This document shows, piece by piece, positions 13,301 to 22,565 of a stretch of DNA of 64,000 bases (positions within the stretch are counted from its first letter, which is position 1; every line of letters begins with the position of its first letter). The notes under the pieces are model-generated. The model had not been told where the DNA came from, made no database searches, and saw only the letters and a list, made by a program, of their open reading frames with translations. Source of the stretch: Vitellaria paradoxa (taxonomy: Eukaryota > Streptophyta > Magnoliopsida > Ericales > Sapotaceae); NCBI GenBank assembly GCA_019916065.1, contig CM034234.1, forward strand, positions 1,746,963 through 1,810,962. The letters run 5' to 3'. Made by a program: the position numbers and the translations under genes.

Positions 13301-13901
13301 CATGATCTGTTGCAGCCATATCCCGTTCTTCATGAGAAGCCTGGTAAGAAATTTCTGGCAAAACACTGATATAGCAGAATCCTAGCTGGATTCCAAACGA
13401 TGAACTTTATTAATGTTCAGCTGTTGTTTCAGTTGTGTTGTACAATCTTTAAATATTTTGTCGTCTTCTTCTGCTTGTGTTGAAAAAAAGGGTTTATGTG
13501 CAGGTGATTATGTTGCCCATATGAAATTCACTGTTCTGCTAATGCCAAACGGGTCAGATCGCATTACATCCCATCCTCTACAGGAGCTTCAACCCACGAA
13601 AACAATAGATGACCCTGAAATCAAAGCCTGGTTGGCTTTGGCCACAAAAACAAAGAAGAAAGGTGGAGGGAAAAAGAAAAAAGGTACACTAGAACGAGTG
13701 CAGTGAGGAGATTTTTGTTTTATCCAGTAAAAGCATATCACGAACTTTCGGAACAGTCCATATAAGCCTGGGAATTTGAATAATACTGCTCACTTACATG
13801 AACTCCCAATACTTTGTGTTGCAGGTAAGAAAGGTGACAAAGGGGATTCAGCGGAAGCTGAGCCTATGGATGTTGCAAATGGAGCTGGCACGCAGGAATA
13901 A
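6860..13901 (+). CDS. EBP1: EBP1 / proliferation-associated protein 2G4 homologue
   Basis: Nine coding exons: 6860-6950, 7252-7336, 7450-7599, 7699-7852, 12709-12924, 13016-13152, 13252-13343, 13504-13683, 13825-13901. Phases match throughout and encode 393 aa, the usual plant EBP1 length. The start [19 protein letters not shown] is the family start. The body has the M24 peptidase ('pita-bread') fold without aminopeptidase activity, for example [19 protein letters not shown] and a [13 protein letters not shown] strand. The tail is lysine-rich ([12 protein letters not shown], then GKKGDKGD) and suits nuclear/nucleolar targeting and RNA binding. In plants EBP1 promotes cell growth and acts in ribosome assembly and translation. 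Intron 4 (7853-12708) is unusually long at 4.9 kb and repeat-laden, but both of its splice sites are good. Introns 1 and 2 each begin with a (CT)n(TA)n tract a few bases after the donor. Confidence 0.96.
6951..7010. repeat. (CT)n(TA)n microsatellite at start of EBP1 intron 1
   Basis: The donor GTTAA is followed at once by about 24 bases of CT repeat and about 35 bases of TA repeat. It probably mutates quickly and lies within 6 bp of the splice site. Confidence 0.9.
7337..7382. repeat. (CT)n(TA)n microsatellite at start of EBP1 intron 2
   Basis: The donor GTAAG runs directly into CT repeats (about 7341-7363) and then TA repeats to about 7380. This copies the arrangement in intron 1. Confidence 0.9.
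9660..10005. repeat. Three-copy minisatellite, unit about 120 bp
   Basis: Units start near 9666, 9790 and 9910 with TTTGGTGGCAAAGGCTG, TCTGGTGTCAAAAACTA and TCTGGTGGCAAAGACTG. Each runs through a C-rich part, GCATGAGGGCCAGTGTCCC or a variant, and a second GTGGCAAAGACTGACTG half-repeat. The first two end in an A/T-rich spacer (AAATAAATAAAT type). Each unit is therefore itself an internal duplication. Confidence 0.85.
10196..10240. repeat. 23-bp tandem duplication
   Basis: GGATGCCGTGTAAGGCTAAA occurs twice back to back (starting at about 10196 and 10219), and the second copy runs into a poly-A tract. It lies at the left side of a GC-richer block inside EBP1 intron 4. Confidence 0.85.
11908..12260. 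mobile_element. Degenerate inverted-repeat element rich in GGTT/AACC motifs
   Basis: The segment begins GGGAACCGAACCAAATTAACC and ends with TTTTGGTTCAGTGTTGG. It contains many AACCAAA/TTTGGTT words, so its two ends are roughly complementary around an AT-rich centre. Short elements with repeated 'ccgaaccaaa' words are common in plant introns. Exact ends and a target duplication are not clear. Confidence 0.4.
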
Positions 13902-14727
13902 TAATTTAAATTTTGATTTGTATTCCCTGCTCTTAATCAATTTTGGTGACTCAAATCTCTTGTTTGCTTTTGAGTTCATTCGGATGGTCATTAGATGTTG
14001 ATGTACACAGGCTTAACTTTTTTGTATCACTTTTTATTAAATAGTAAAGTGTTTTTTAATGACAATTCGAAATCCAGGTTAAACTTGTTTGCATCACGCT
14101 TGACATATTGATATAGAAATTTACTCTAAGCTTTTGGACTTACAGAAAATATTAAAAGCATGTGAAATATGGAGTATTTTGAAGTATTGTTTGCTTTTTT
14201 TTTTTTTTTTTTTTAACGTGTATAAGATACTTAAAAATAAAAAAAAAATGTCAAATATCAGTTTGATAACGTCATATAAAATTATAAGTAACCTGAAATA
14301 AGTTGTGGTCGAAGATAGTAATTTTGATAGAATGTCACAAGAACATAAAGGCATCTTATAGAAGCCATGTTAACTAACTTTTAATTACCATACTGAAGGC
14401 CATTATGGTTCCGTTTAGAGTAAAACAAAATAAAATAAAATCTTACAAGTTTCTATAAATACGAATTACGAGATAACGAAATTTAAATTCTTCACTCACT
14501 GCATGAAGAATTACGAGATATTTACTTTTATAATTTTATTTTATTTTATTTTATACACTTTTATATAATTTCAAACACACTCTATATTTCCTTATGTCCC
14601 AATTCTTCTACCCCGCCCGGTTCCTTCCTACCATGACAAAAGTTCCATTAGAGTAACATTATTTCAAGTATACATCATTTGTTAATATAATACTTATCAA
14701 ACAAATATATATATATATATAATGTTG

Positions 14728-14763
<36 letters not shown>

Positions 14764-15705
14764 TAGAGGTGGCTGTACACGCTTTTTTTCTTTCTTACTA
14801 ATCCATAAAAATATTTTACTAGATATAAAGATAAAGATGACCGCATATACAATATAAAGCATTTTTAATTTTATTTACTATTAATATTTTGATAGATATA
14901 AGAATAAGAATGACTATAAATACCCATACTTTTTTAAAACTATTGTGTGTATTAATTTTGGAATTATTCTTGTCAACATAAAAAAGATAGGGATAACTAG
15001 GTAATAGAAAACATAGATTAATTATTTTTAAAATTTGAATGTGAGAATTGAATTTTTAAATTTTGAATTTAAATTTGAATTTTTTGAATTTGAAATTATT
15101 GAACTTGAATTTAACTTAGAAATTTTTGAATTTGGAATTGTTGGAAATCAACTATTTTGTCCTTATTTTTTGAAATTAAAACGTATATGTACATTTAGTT
15201 TTGCGATATTTTTATCAATTTAAGAAATAAGAGCTTTTATCAAAAAAAAAAAAAAAAGTTTTCATGAAGAAAAAAAAAGTTTCACCAGTTCGTGTGTTCC
15301 CTTTATCAGGATGTAAATAAAGATCTAGTATGGAGTCTGAATGCATATCAATACATCATGCAAATGGATCAGGTCCAATCTCAGCAGTGTGATTGTATTT
15401 GCAGGGCAAAAAATCCCCCTCAATTTCTCCAATCCAAAGTTGCTAACTTTAGGTGGAAAGTTCCATTACACACAGGAAAACATAGAGACAGAATATATCA
15501 TTACCCAACATAGAAAAAGTGAAAAACCAGAAGGACTCAGTATAAAACAAGAGGCCGGCTTGAAAAACAACAGCCAGTCTGATTCATCAAAATTATATCT
15601 GGCCAATCACTCCCAATATATATATATATATATATATATTCAAATGCGATTGACACATCTTTTTAATTCGACCTTTTTAAAAGGTAAAACATTTGCACTT
15701 CTAGG
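13902..15705. other. Intergenic DNA between EBP1 and the HMA gene
   Basis: Convergent spacer: EBP1 ends on the left and the HMA-domain gene, on the minus strand, ends on the right. It holds poly-T at 14198-14215, TA microsatellites at 14706-14760, and a MITE-like A+T palindromic segment at about 14395-14585 that ends ATTTCAAACACACTCTA. A very similar end occurs at about 20221-20242. No gene is supported. Confidence 0.7.
14395..14585. mobile_element. Short MITE-like element (family 'TTTCAAACACACTCTA')
   Basis: Left part GTTCCGTTTAGAGTAAAACA and right part ATTTCAAACACACTCTA are roughly inverted, with AAAATAAAATAAAA on the left and TTTTATTTTATTTTATT on the right and ACGAATTACGAGAT/GAATTACGAGATA inside. 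A sister copy at about 20110-20242 shares GAATTACGA, the TTTTATTTTAT arm and the same terminal sequence. Ends are approximate. Confidence 0.5.
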
Positions 15706-17243
15706 TTAATGAGCATTGCAGTTGCAGCGTCTGATGGGTTGGGGTTCATAATAGTAACCATCATGAAGAGCACCATTTTGATGATTACTTGTCTGGGGGT
15801 AGTAGAAGCTTTGATGTGTCTCGTGCCACATACCCTCAGGCAATGCCCTTTGCCTTTTCCAGGTTTGGTCATATGTTTCTCCATAATTGCCGTAAGGTCC
15901 ATATTCATGTCCATATCGATATCCATGTCCTTCATAGTTGTAAGGATACATACGTTTTGGTGCTGGACTTTTGAGCTTCACCCATTTGAGCTCTGCATGT
16001 TTCCCATTTCTTGATAATGCCCACAGTAGTATATTCGGATCCAACTCCCCAGTGATCTTCGCCAAACCTTCCTCTGCATCTATAGTGATTGAATATTCTC
16101 CTATAAAGATACATTTCAAATAAAAAGGTTGTAAGTTAAAACCCATGTACACAAATCGTTGAGTGCATATCCATTCACAGGCTAGATGTTGCTGCAGATA
16201 ATTATTACTCTTTTGCAGTCATTCTTAATTGTCTTAATTGTGGTCGCTAAAGTAAATGTAGAAGGGTTAAAAGTAAATTTACTATGGTTATGGTGACATT
16301 TGATCTGCATTCTTATTTTTTATTTTATGTTTTTATTTTTTATTTTTTACTTTTTATTTTGAGATTTATGTTTTAAAAAGATTAAAAACATATGTAATTT
16401 AATATTTTTTATTTTTTTGTACTTTAAAATTCTCTGTTTCTTGGATAAAAAGACTCAAAATAACTTTTACTTATTTTTCATTTGACGTGTAAACTCATTT
16501 TTTACTTTTTAAACTAAATTTTAAAAATAATCAAATGTATTTTGAGTTATTTTTATTATTTCAAAAAACACAAAATAAAAAAAAACAAGTACATAATAGA
16601 TATATCAAATGCATCATAAATAGAATTTAAATAATTACTCGTACAACAATTTCACGTTGTGATTAAAAAGTAATAATCAAGAGATCAATAAAAAAGGGTT
16701 CACTAGAAAAAAAATTAAAAAAAAAAAAGAAAAAGCAAATACATTAATAGTATTTGTGCTTAGGAGAAGGGAATTAAAGAAAATAGAGCATCCCAAATGA
16801 CTGTTTTTAGTTGATTAGGTTTGCAAATATTGCTTAGAACTACAATAAAAAATTAGATAAATAATTTTAAACTCGTTTTTCCTAGGTAAATCTTCAATCG
16901 AAACAAGCTATATAGGGGTTCACTCGTAGAGAGCAACCTCAAAAAGAGTGTGCAAAGAATCAGGAATTGGCTAAGGATTGACTTGGTGATGATGCCTCTG
17001 TGCTATATAATTAATTGATCAGTTATTTACATGTCCATTGATGCCCACAGAAAATATAAATGGATGAGAAATACCAGAGACGGATCTTAGAACTTCATGC
17101 AGCTTCATCTTGCATGCCTCACAATTGACATTAACTTTCAGAACACAGCCCTACAAATTATGTTCCAAGAAAATTAAAACTTAAGTATTTATCGAAAAAC
17201 AACAACAAAGTAAGAAAAAAAAAAGAACATATTTATCTATAGG

Positions 17244-17281
<38 letters not shown>

Positions 17282-17322
17282 ATCCTATTTTGAGTTCTAA
17301 CCGCGTCTGCATAGGTCTCCAT
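15706..17322 (-). CDS. Heavy-metal-associated (HMA) domain protein, HIPP/ATX1-like
   Basis: Three exons on the minus strand: 17302-17322, 17075-17150, 16100-15706. They encode about 163 aa. Exon 1 (METYADA) is short and so the least certain; exons 2 and 3 join cleanly in phase. Residues about 8-66 form a betaalphabetabetaalphabeta HMA domain: the metal loop NCEAC supplies the CxxC pair (Cys17, Cys20), followed by KMKLHEVLRSVSG and EYSITIDAEEGLAKITGEL. The usual Met/Gly residues just before CxxC are replaced by Val-Asn. The tail is rich in Tyr and Gly (YGHEYGPYGNYG). The protein ends CNAH, which has the spacing of a CaaX prenylation box but an unusual last residue, so prenylation is doubtful. 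Such proteins bind Cu, Zn or Cd ions in the cytosol or nucleus. The 974-bp intron 2 contains a MITE. Confidence 0.85.
16290..16600 (-). mobile_element. MITE-like element in intron 2 of the HMA gene
   Basis: A+T-rich segment built of TTTTTATTTTTTA-type left-arm words and complementary AAATAAAAAAAAAC right-arm words. Its internal stretch GACGTGTAAACTCATTTTT is the reverse complement of a stretch in the element at 21587-21960 (AAATGAGTTTACAC), so the two are related copies in opposite orientation. Ends are approximate. Confidence 0.5.
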
Positions 17323-18279
17323 TGAAGATCACTTCCAATTCTTAAAACGTTTGTGAGAATAGAGGATTGTGTAAGCCCCTTACAAAGAGTATCGGGAATT
17401 AAGGTTTAAAGGAATGTGAGTATTGGGAATTAAGGTTTTAGGGAATGTGTAAGTGCTTTTTTTTTTTTTTTTTAATAGAGGATTCATGCATTTTAATGTG
17501 AGGATCATTCTCATTCATCATGAAAATGGAAACAAAATCGGATGATTTGATATGAAGGCTTTTTGGGTGATTTCCCAAAGTCAAAAATGTGAATGGGTAA
17601 GAGTTAATTCCCAATAGCAACAATTCGTCCTTGCATCGATCCAAAGAGAAAATGGCAACAAATCTTTATTGTACTCCAATCAAATCATAGCTTTAATTTT
17701 TGCCTTGAGTAATTACCATAATAATGCCATGCATCTCCCATTCCAAGTAATCTCTATTTTTTTTTAATATGAAAAGCTTATCCACAGTGTGTGTGTGCGT
17801 GTGACCTTTAGGTGCTGATGTGTCTCATATCATCAAGGAAAATATGAATAAACAATATAGAAAATCAAATGAAAAATTGACAAATTATTTCAAAATTCAG
17901 TAAGTTGCACATATATATATATATATATACATAATCTCTTTGGCTTGATTTCTTCTACCAAAAATTCTGTTTTCACACTTGCACTGATCTATTAACACAC
18001 CCTCTGAGTCACGGACTCGATCGCGGGATTCGGGGCGTGAGAATCACAGCCAAATCTGTTAGATAAAAATGCTTACAAGGAGGGTGACAAATGTCAAGTG
18101 AAAATTCATATCAACGGTTCAAATTTTTTCTTGTCCGAATCAACGGATCCATTGGCTTTTCGATATACTGCCTTTGGCTACTGTAGCCTTTCCCAGTGCG
18201 AAGGAGCTATCAGTCCAAGGTTATATGCACACACACACACACATAACTACGCAGCCAAACACGTTTTTATATAAGCAAG
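17323..18279. other. Divergent upstream region of the HMA gene and the Em gene
   Basis: About 1 kb between two genes that point away from each other. It has poly-T at 17457-17473, TG/CA-type tracts (17791-17802, 18229-18241) and a TA tract at 17909-17929. I see no gene here. Confidence 0.6.
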
Positions 18280-18453
18280 ACACGTGGAAGATGTTGTGGC
18301 CGGGTGGAGCTACCAAGATCGGGACACGTGTCTTTCTATTTGGCCTCTTTTTAACACTGTTGTAAACTGAGTGAGCACCTTTCTGTCAGCAAACGGTGCT
18401 GCTTTTGCTCCTAAGGTGCCGCGTCTCTCCCCTCTATCTTCTTTACATGCATG
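18280..18453 (+). promoter_or_regulatory. Seed/ABA promoter elements (ABREs and RY motif) of the Em gene
   Basis: ACACGTGG at 18280-18287 and the palindrome GACACGTGTC at 18323-18332 are G-box/ABRE sites bound by bZIP factors of the ABI5 type. CATGCATG at 18446-18453 is an RY motif bound by B3 factors of the ABI3/FUS3 type. This combination is characteristic of Em promoters, which are switched on by abscisic acid in maturing seeds, and so supports the identity of the gene at 18658. Confidence 0.75.
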
Positions 18454-18657
18454 CTCAACGTACACTATTATATATATACATATATATATATATGTATATA
18501 TGTATGTATAGATTAGCACGTACGTGTACGAGTTTGTGCAGGTATCTATCACTACTGGAGTCGCATTTCTCGGAGTGCTGAGGATTGAAAGCTCGTTATA
18601 GCTTTTTTCTGCGTGGGGGAAACAAAAGGAGGAATTAAAAGAGCTAGCTAGTAATTA

Positions 18658-19437
18658 ATGGCATCAGGACAGGACAGAGCTGAGCTAGACGCGAGGGCGA
18701 AACAGGGAGAGACGGTAGTCCCCGGCGGTACTGACGGCAAGAGCCTCGAAGCTCAGGAGCATCTCGCTGAAGGTACCCCTCTCTCTCTCTCTCTATATGT
18801 GTGTGTGTGTGTGTTGGCGTCTTCCAACATCATTTGTGAAAAAGACCGATGGTGAGTTCATACAGGGGCTAACTTGGAATTTGAATTTTGCTTTATATAC
18901 AGGGGCCGACTTAGAATATGAATTTTGTTTAGATTGATAAAAAAAATTTAAAATAAAATGAATTGAGTTATAAAAATTTAAAACATAAAGTAGATTCTAC
19001 TGCGTTATAAAAATTAAACTTGGTTAAATTTAAAGAAAAATATTTTTTAAACTAAAAAAAAAAATTTTGGGCTTAACTACCCATATTACCATTCGGAATA
19101 ATTTTAATTATCCATTCGTCCCTAAATACACAAGTGTAAAAGAAAAATCTGAACTTATATTTTCCATTTTTTGGGCTTAGCTAGTTTTTGAGATTGAGAT
19201 TCGCGTAATTAAGAATATATATATGTATGTTTAAATTTATGTTTGGTTTATTTGATCTGAGGTTTTTATGTATAGGGAGGAGCAGAGTAGGGCAGACGAG
19301 GAAGGAGCAGCTGGGGAATTAAAGAAGGGTATCAGGAAATGGGACACCGTGGAGGGGAGACTAGAAAAGAGCAGCTGGGTACTGAAGGGTATCAGGAGAT
19401 GGGCCGCAAAGGAGGGCAGGCCACCCCTGACAAGTGA
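18658..19437 (+). pseudogene. Em (LEA group 1) seed hydrophilin gene with frameshifted repeat region
   Basis: Exon 1 (18658-18772) encodes the intact Em N-terminus: [18 protein letters not shown], then [20 protein letters not shown]. The single intron is 18773-19275. Exon 2 starts at 19276 with [15 protein letters not shown] and then hits TAA at 19320-19322. From 19327, shifted by +1, the rest of the family sequence follows: [19 protein letters not shown], then [18 protein letters not shown] and TGA (19435-19437). Compared with the second repeat, the first carries four extra bases, which can be read as an inserted TTAA. As it stands the gene would give a 53-residue product without most of the repeat. 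Em proteins are highly hydrophilic, accumulate in dry seeds and protect cells during desiccation. The promoter looks intact, so this may be a recent loss, a sequencing error or an expressed short form. Confidence 0.82.
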
Positions 19438-20503
19438 TCCCCATCTGAAGCATAAACGTGAATATAAGGGAAGGATCGAGCTTGATTATCATACTAGAGG
19501 ATCACTGTACTAGTTTGTAGTAGTAGTAGAGAATCACTGTAATAGTTTGGAATAGTAGTAGTTGCTGTTGTGGTTTTGTCATGCACGGTGTTTGTAAGAC
19601 AACCCTCGGGGGGGTTGCTTTGAATCCTTCATAGTTTGGTTAATTACGTAGGCGCTGAAGTTGTAATGAAACAATCAAATTAACTGGTAAACCCGGATAG
19701 CGTACCATTAATGAGTCAAATGATTCTTCGTAGTTGGTTGCAAGCTATTGGGTACATTTGAAATTGTATAAATTTATATAAAATTATAAAAATTAATGTC
19801 TCGAATTTTATACGATGTGAGAAAATTTTAAATTTTATAATTTTGTAATTCGTGTTTGCAGAAATTTGTAGAATTTATTTTTTTTTTATTATTTAACACC
19901 ACACGGTGCCAATAATACTTTTAAAAAGTAATAATGTTCAATGTAGCAATAATAAAAAAATAAATAATAATTATTATTATTACAAATGTAATGATAATAA
20001 AAAATAATAGGTGTAATAGAATGTATTGAGGAAAATTTAAATTAAAAGACAGGAAGAGACTAAAAATATTACGTTCTCAGAAGGGTTAATTTTTAAAATT
20101 ATAGAATTAAGGTTATATTTGATTTGTTAAAATTTTTTAAAAATTTTTAAAAATTAATTTACTTTTTATTTCACTATACGAATTACGAATTCACAATTTA
20201 TTTTATTTTATCTCATTTTTTATTATTTCAAACACACTCTAAAAATTACCTAAAAATTAATTATGGGGGCGAGGGGATTATTGTCCTCCGAATGGAATGG
20301 ACAAGGTGAGTGCGAAACCTGAAACTTTTCCGCCAGTCACTTTTTTAAAGTTGGCACTGTTCATTATTCAGTGTTTTAAGTCTACCATTTAAAGGGAATA
20401 AAAACGAAGAAAAATGTGGGGGAGGATCCAGCATACATCAGATAAGCCTAGGTTGAGGAGGTTGTCGCAGTGAATGTTATGAAATGGGATGTAAAGAACT
20501 TCG
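19438..20503. other. 3' flank of the Em gene and AT-rich intergenic DNA
   Basis: The first 200 bp probably include the Em 3' UTR, with a short duplicated GTAGTAGTAG segment at about 19518-19561. Beyond that lies A/T-rich DNA with a MITE-like copy at about 20110-20242 that ends TTTCAAACACACTCTA. No gene is supported. Confidence 0.6.
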
Positions 20504-21141
20504 CAGCGGCGGATTTAGAAATTTTTTTCAGTGGCGTCGAAAAATTCATAAAACAAATATTAGGAGCGTTTGAAATTATAAAAATTAGTATAAATTTATA
20601 AAAATTATAATTTTCATAATTCATATAATAAATAAAAATTTTAAATTAAAAAAAATTAGATTTTTATGAAGTTTCAAACATTTCAATTATAAAATAAATT
20701 ATTAATTTTTTACTCTCACAAAAAATTTTTATAACTTTTATCTCACTTTTTAAAAAATCATTTTTAACAAGTATATGAAAAAAATAATGTATTTGTAATG
20801 TTATAAAATATACATTAATAACTAAAATAAATAAAATTTTACAAAAATAATATTTATCCTATTAAATATTGTATGCCAGACACAATCTTTTAATTTTCCG
20901 TAGGTTTAGGATATAAAAGTTTGAAAGTTGGATGTTCAAACGATGAACACTTTCGATTGTACATGTGTGTAAATAGTGTATCATGTATAAAATAAAATAA
21001 TCGATTACAAGTATATAAGGTCTGAAGAACAAATATTTTTTTTTACAAATTATGTAGTTTAAATATATATATATATATATATATTTTCAGATTCGAGTGA
21101 CAGTGTTCGCACTCGTTCGGCCACGTGTGGCTCCGCCCCTG
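20504..21141. mobile_element. Candidate non-autonomous TIR element, about 640 bp
   Basis: The left end CAGCGGCGGATTTAG and the reverse complement of the right end, CAGGGGCGGAGCCACAC, share CAG(C/G)GGCGGA. The flanks both contain AACTT (GAACTTCG on the left, AACTTGAG on the right), suggesting an eroded target duplication. The interior is non-coding and AT-rich. A CAGTAGCGGATGCAGGAATTT sequence at about 38424 looks like the left end of a related copy. Confidence 0.5.
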
Positions 21142-21586
21142 AACTTGAGCATATATATGTATATATGTATCCCTAATTGTTTGGCGGCTGGTGTTCAAGG
21201 GAACAATAACAGATCACATGCTCGTGTGCTGAACTGGCATATCTTCTGTATGTACGTATATGTTCATGTCCGAGGGATGGCAACTACTCTGGTTCATTCT
21301 CTGCTCCAGACACAAAACGGCGTAGTTTTAGTTACATTTTAATTCTTTTTGAGTTTGAAACTGTTAAACAGTCTACCAAGTGACATTATTGCTCAAAATT
21401 TTCAATCGGAAATAAAAATTAAATACTGCTTGAGGTTTTTTGAAAATATTTAAAAAAACAATTACAAAAATCCATTTACTTAAGATGTTTGATGGTATTT
21501 TGAAAATCGCAACGAAATTTAGAAAATAGAAAACAATCCCTCCCTGAAAACATAGAATTGAACAAAATATATATGGGTGAGTTATG

Positions 21587-21960
21587 GCTCATTTGGTTTA
21601 TTTTTCTATTTTTTACTTTTTATTTTTATTTTTAATTTTCTGTTTTAAGTGCATTTTTCATTTTGTCCTTTTAAAAATAATGAAAACAACTATAACGTAT
21701 TTGATCACTTGTATTTTCAAAATTTATTTTAGAAAACAGAAAATGAGTTTACACATAAAAATAAAAAATGACAAAAAGTCATTTTGAGCATTTTCAACTT
21801 AAAACAAAAAAAAAATTCAAAAATAAGGAGAATAGAATATTTTTTATTTCCTTATTTTAAGCATAAAATAAAAAATAAAAAATAGACAATTAAACAAAAT
21901 GCCACCTTATTTTTTAAAAAATAAAAAGTGAAAAATAAAATAAAATCACTGGGCAGATTT
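21587..21960 (+). mobile_element. MITE-like palindromic A+T element
   Basis: The left arm CATTTGGTTTATTTTTCTA and the right arm, with TTAAACAAAATGCCACC and AAAATAAAAAGTGAAAAAT, are approximately complementary. The internal AAATGAGTTTACACATAAAA matches the reverse complement of the element in the HMA-gene intron. Ends are approximate and no target duplication was established. Confidence 0.5.
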
Positions 21961-22565
21961 CATATTTCATTGATTTTTTATTAGTTACTCAAAACTTAAA
22001 TATTAGAATTTTGGCAATGTTCATATATGCTTTCAACTAAATTTAATTTTTGTTCAAATTTTACTATGTGTTGATCACAATGTCTAGCTAATGATACAAG
22101 CTTGAAATTATTGTTTTATTTATAAATTATTAATTACAGTATTTAATTAAAATTAACATAAAAATTTAGTAAAAAAAAAAACTTCTGCAAAAAATTTAAA
22201 AATGTTTAAAGTTATTTATGAAATTATTAAAAATATTCCCACATGAGATTAAAACTCATTTGGAAATAATGATAATTTTGATTTTTGTTTTCACGGTTCA
22301 AAACTGCCGTCCCCTTTTTATTCTAATTTGGATGAAGAAAAAAAGAAAGGAAAAATTACTCATCACACGGGCAGAGTTATTTCCCATCGAATAAATCGAA
22401 CGCCAATAACACGCAAAGATAAGAGAAATCCACGAACTACCGTGTGTTGTCGACGTACTGAATCATCGAGCCGAGTACACAAGGAGTGACTCTCCGAAGA
22501 GTCGAAAGTCTTCAGACTGACAGAGAAGCCAAGGCGAAGCAGAGATCTACCGATCGACAGCAAAA
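21961..22565. other. Upstream region and 5' UTR of the TMEM258 gene
   Basis: AT-rich up to about 22360, then a more balanced stretch from about 22370 that probably holds the promoter and 5' UTR. No clear TATA box is seen. Confidence 0.45.

Noticed and set aside
19268..19513. Open frame of 81 codons over Em exon 2
   Set aside because: It reads the Em repeats in a third frame ([12 protein letters not shown]...) that matches no Em product; the repeat codons fit the other two frames.
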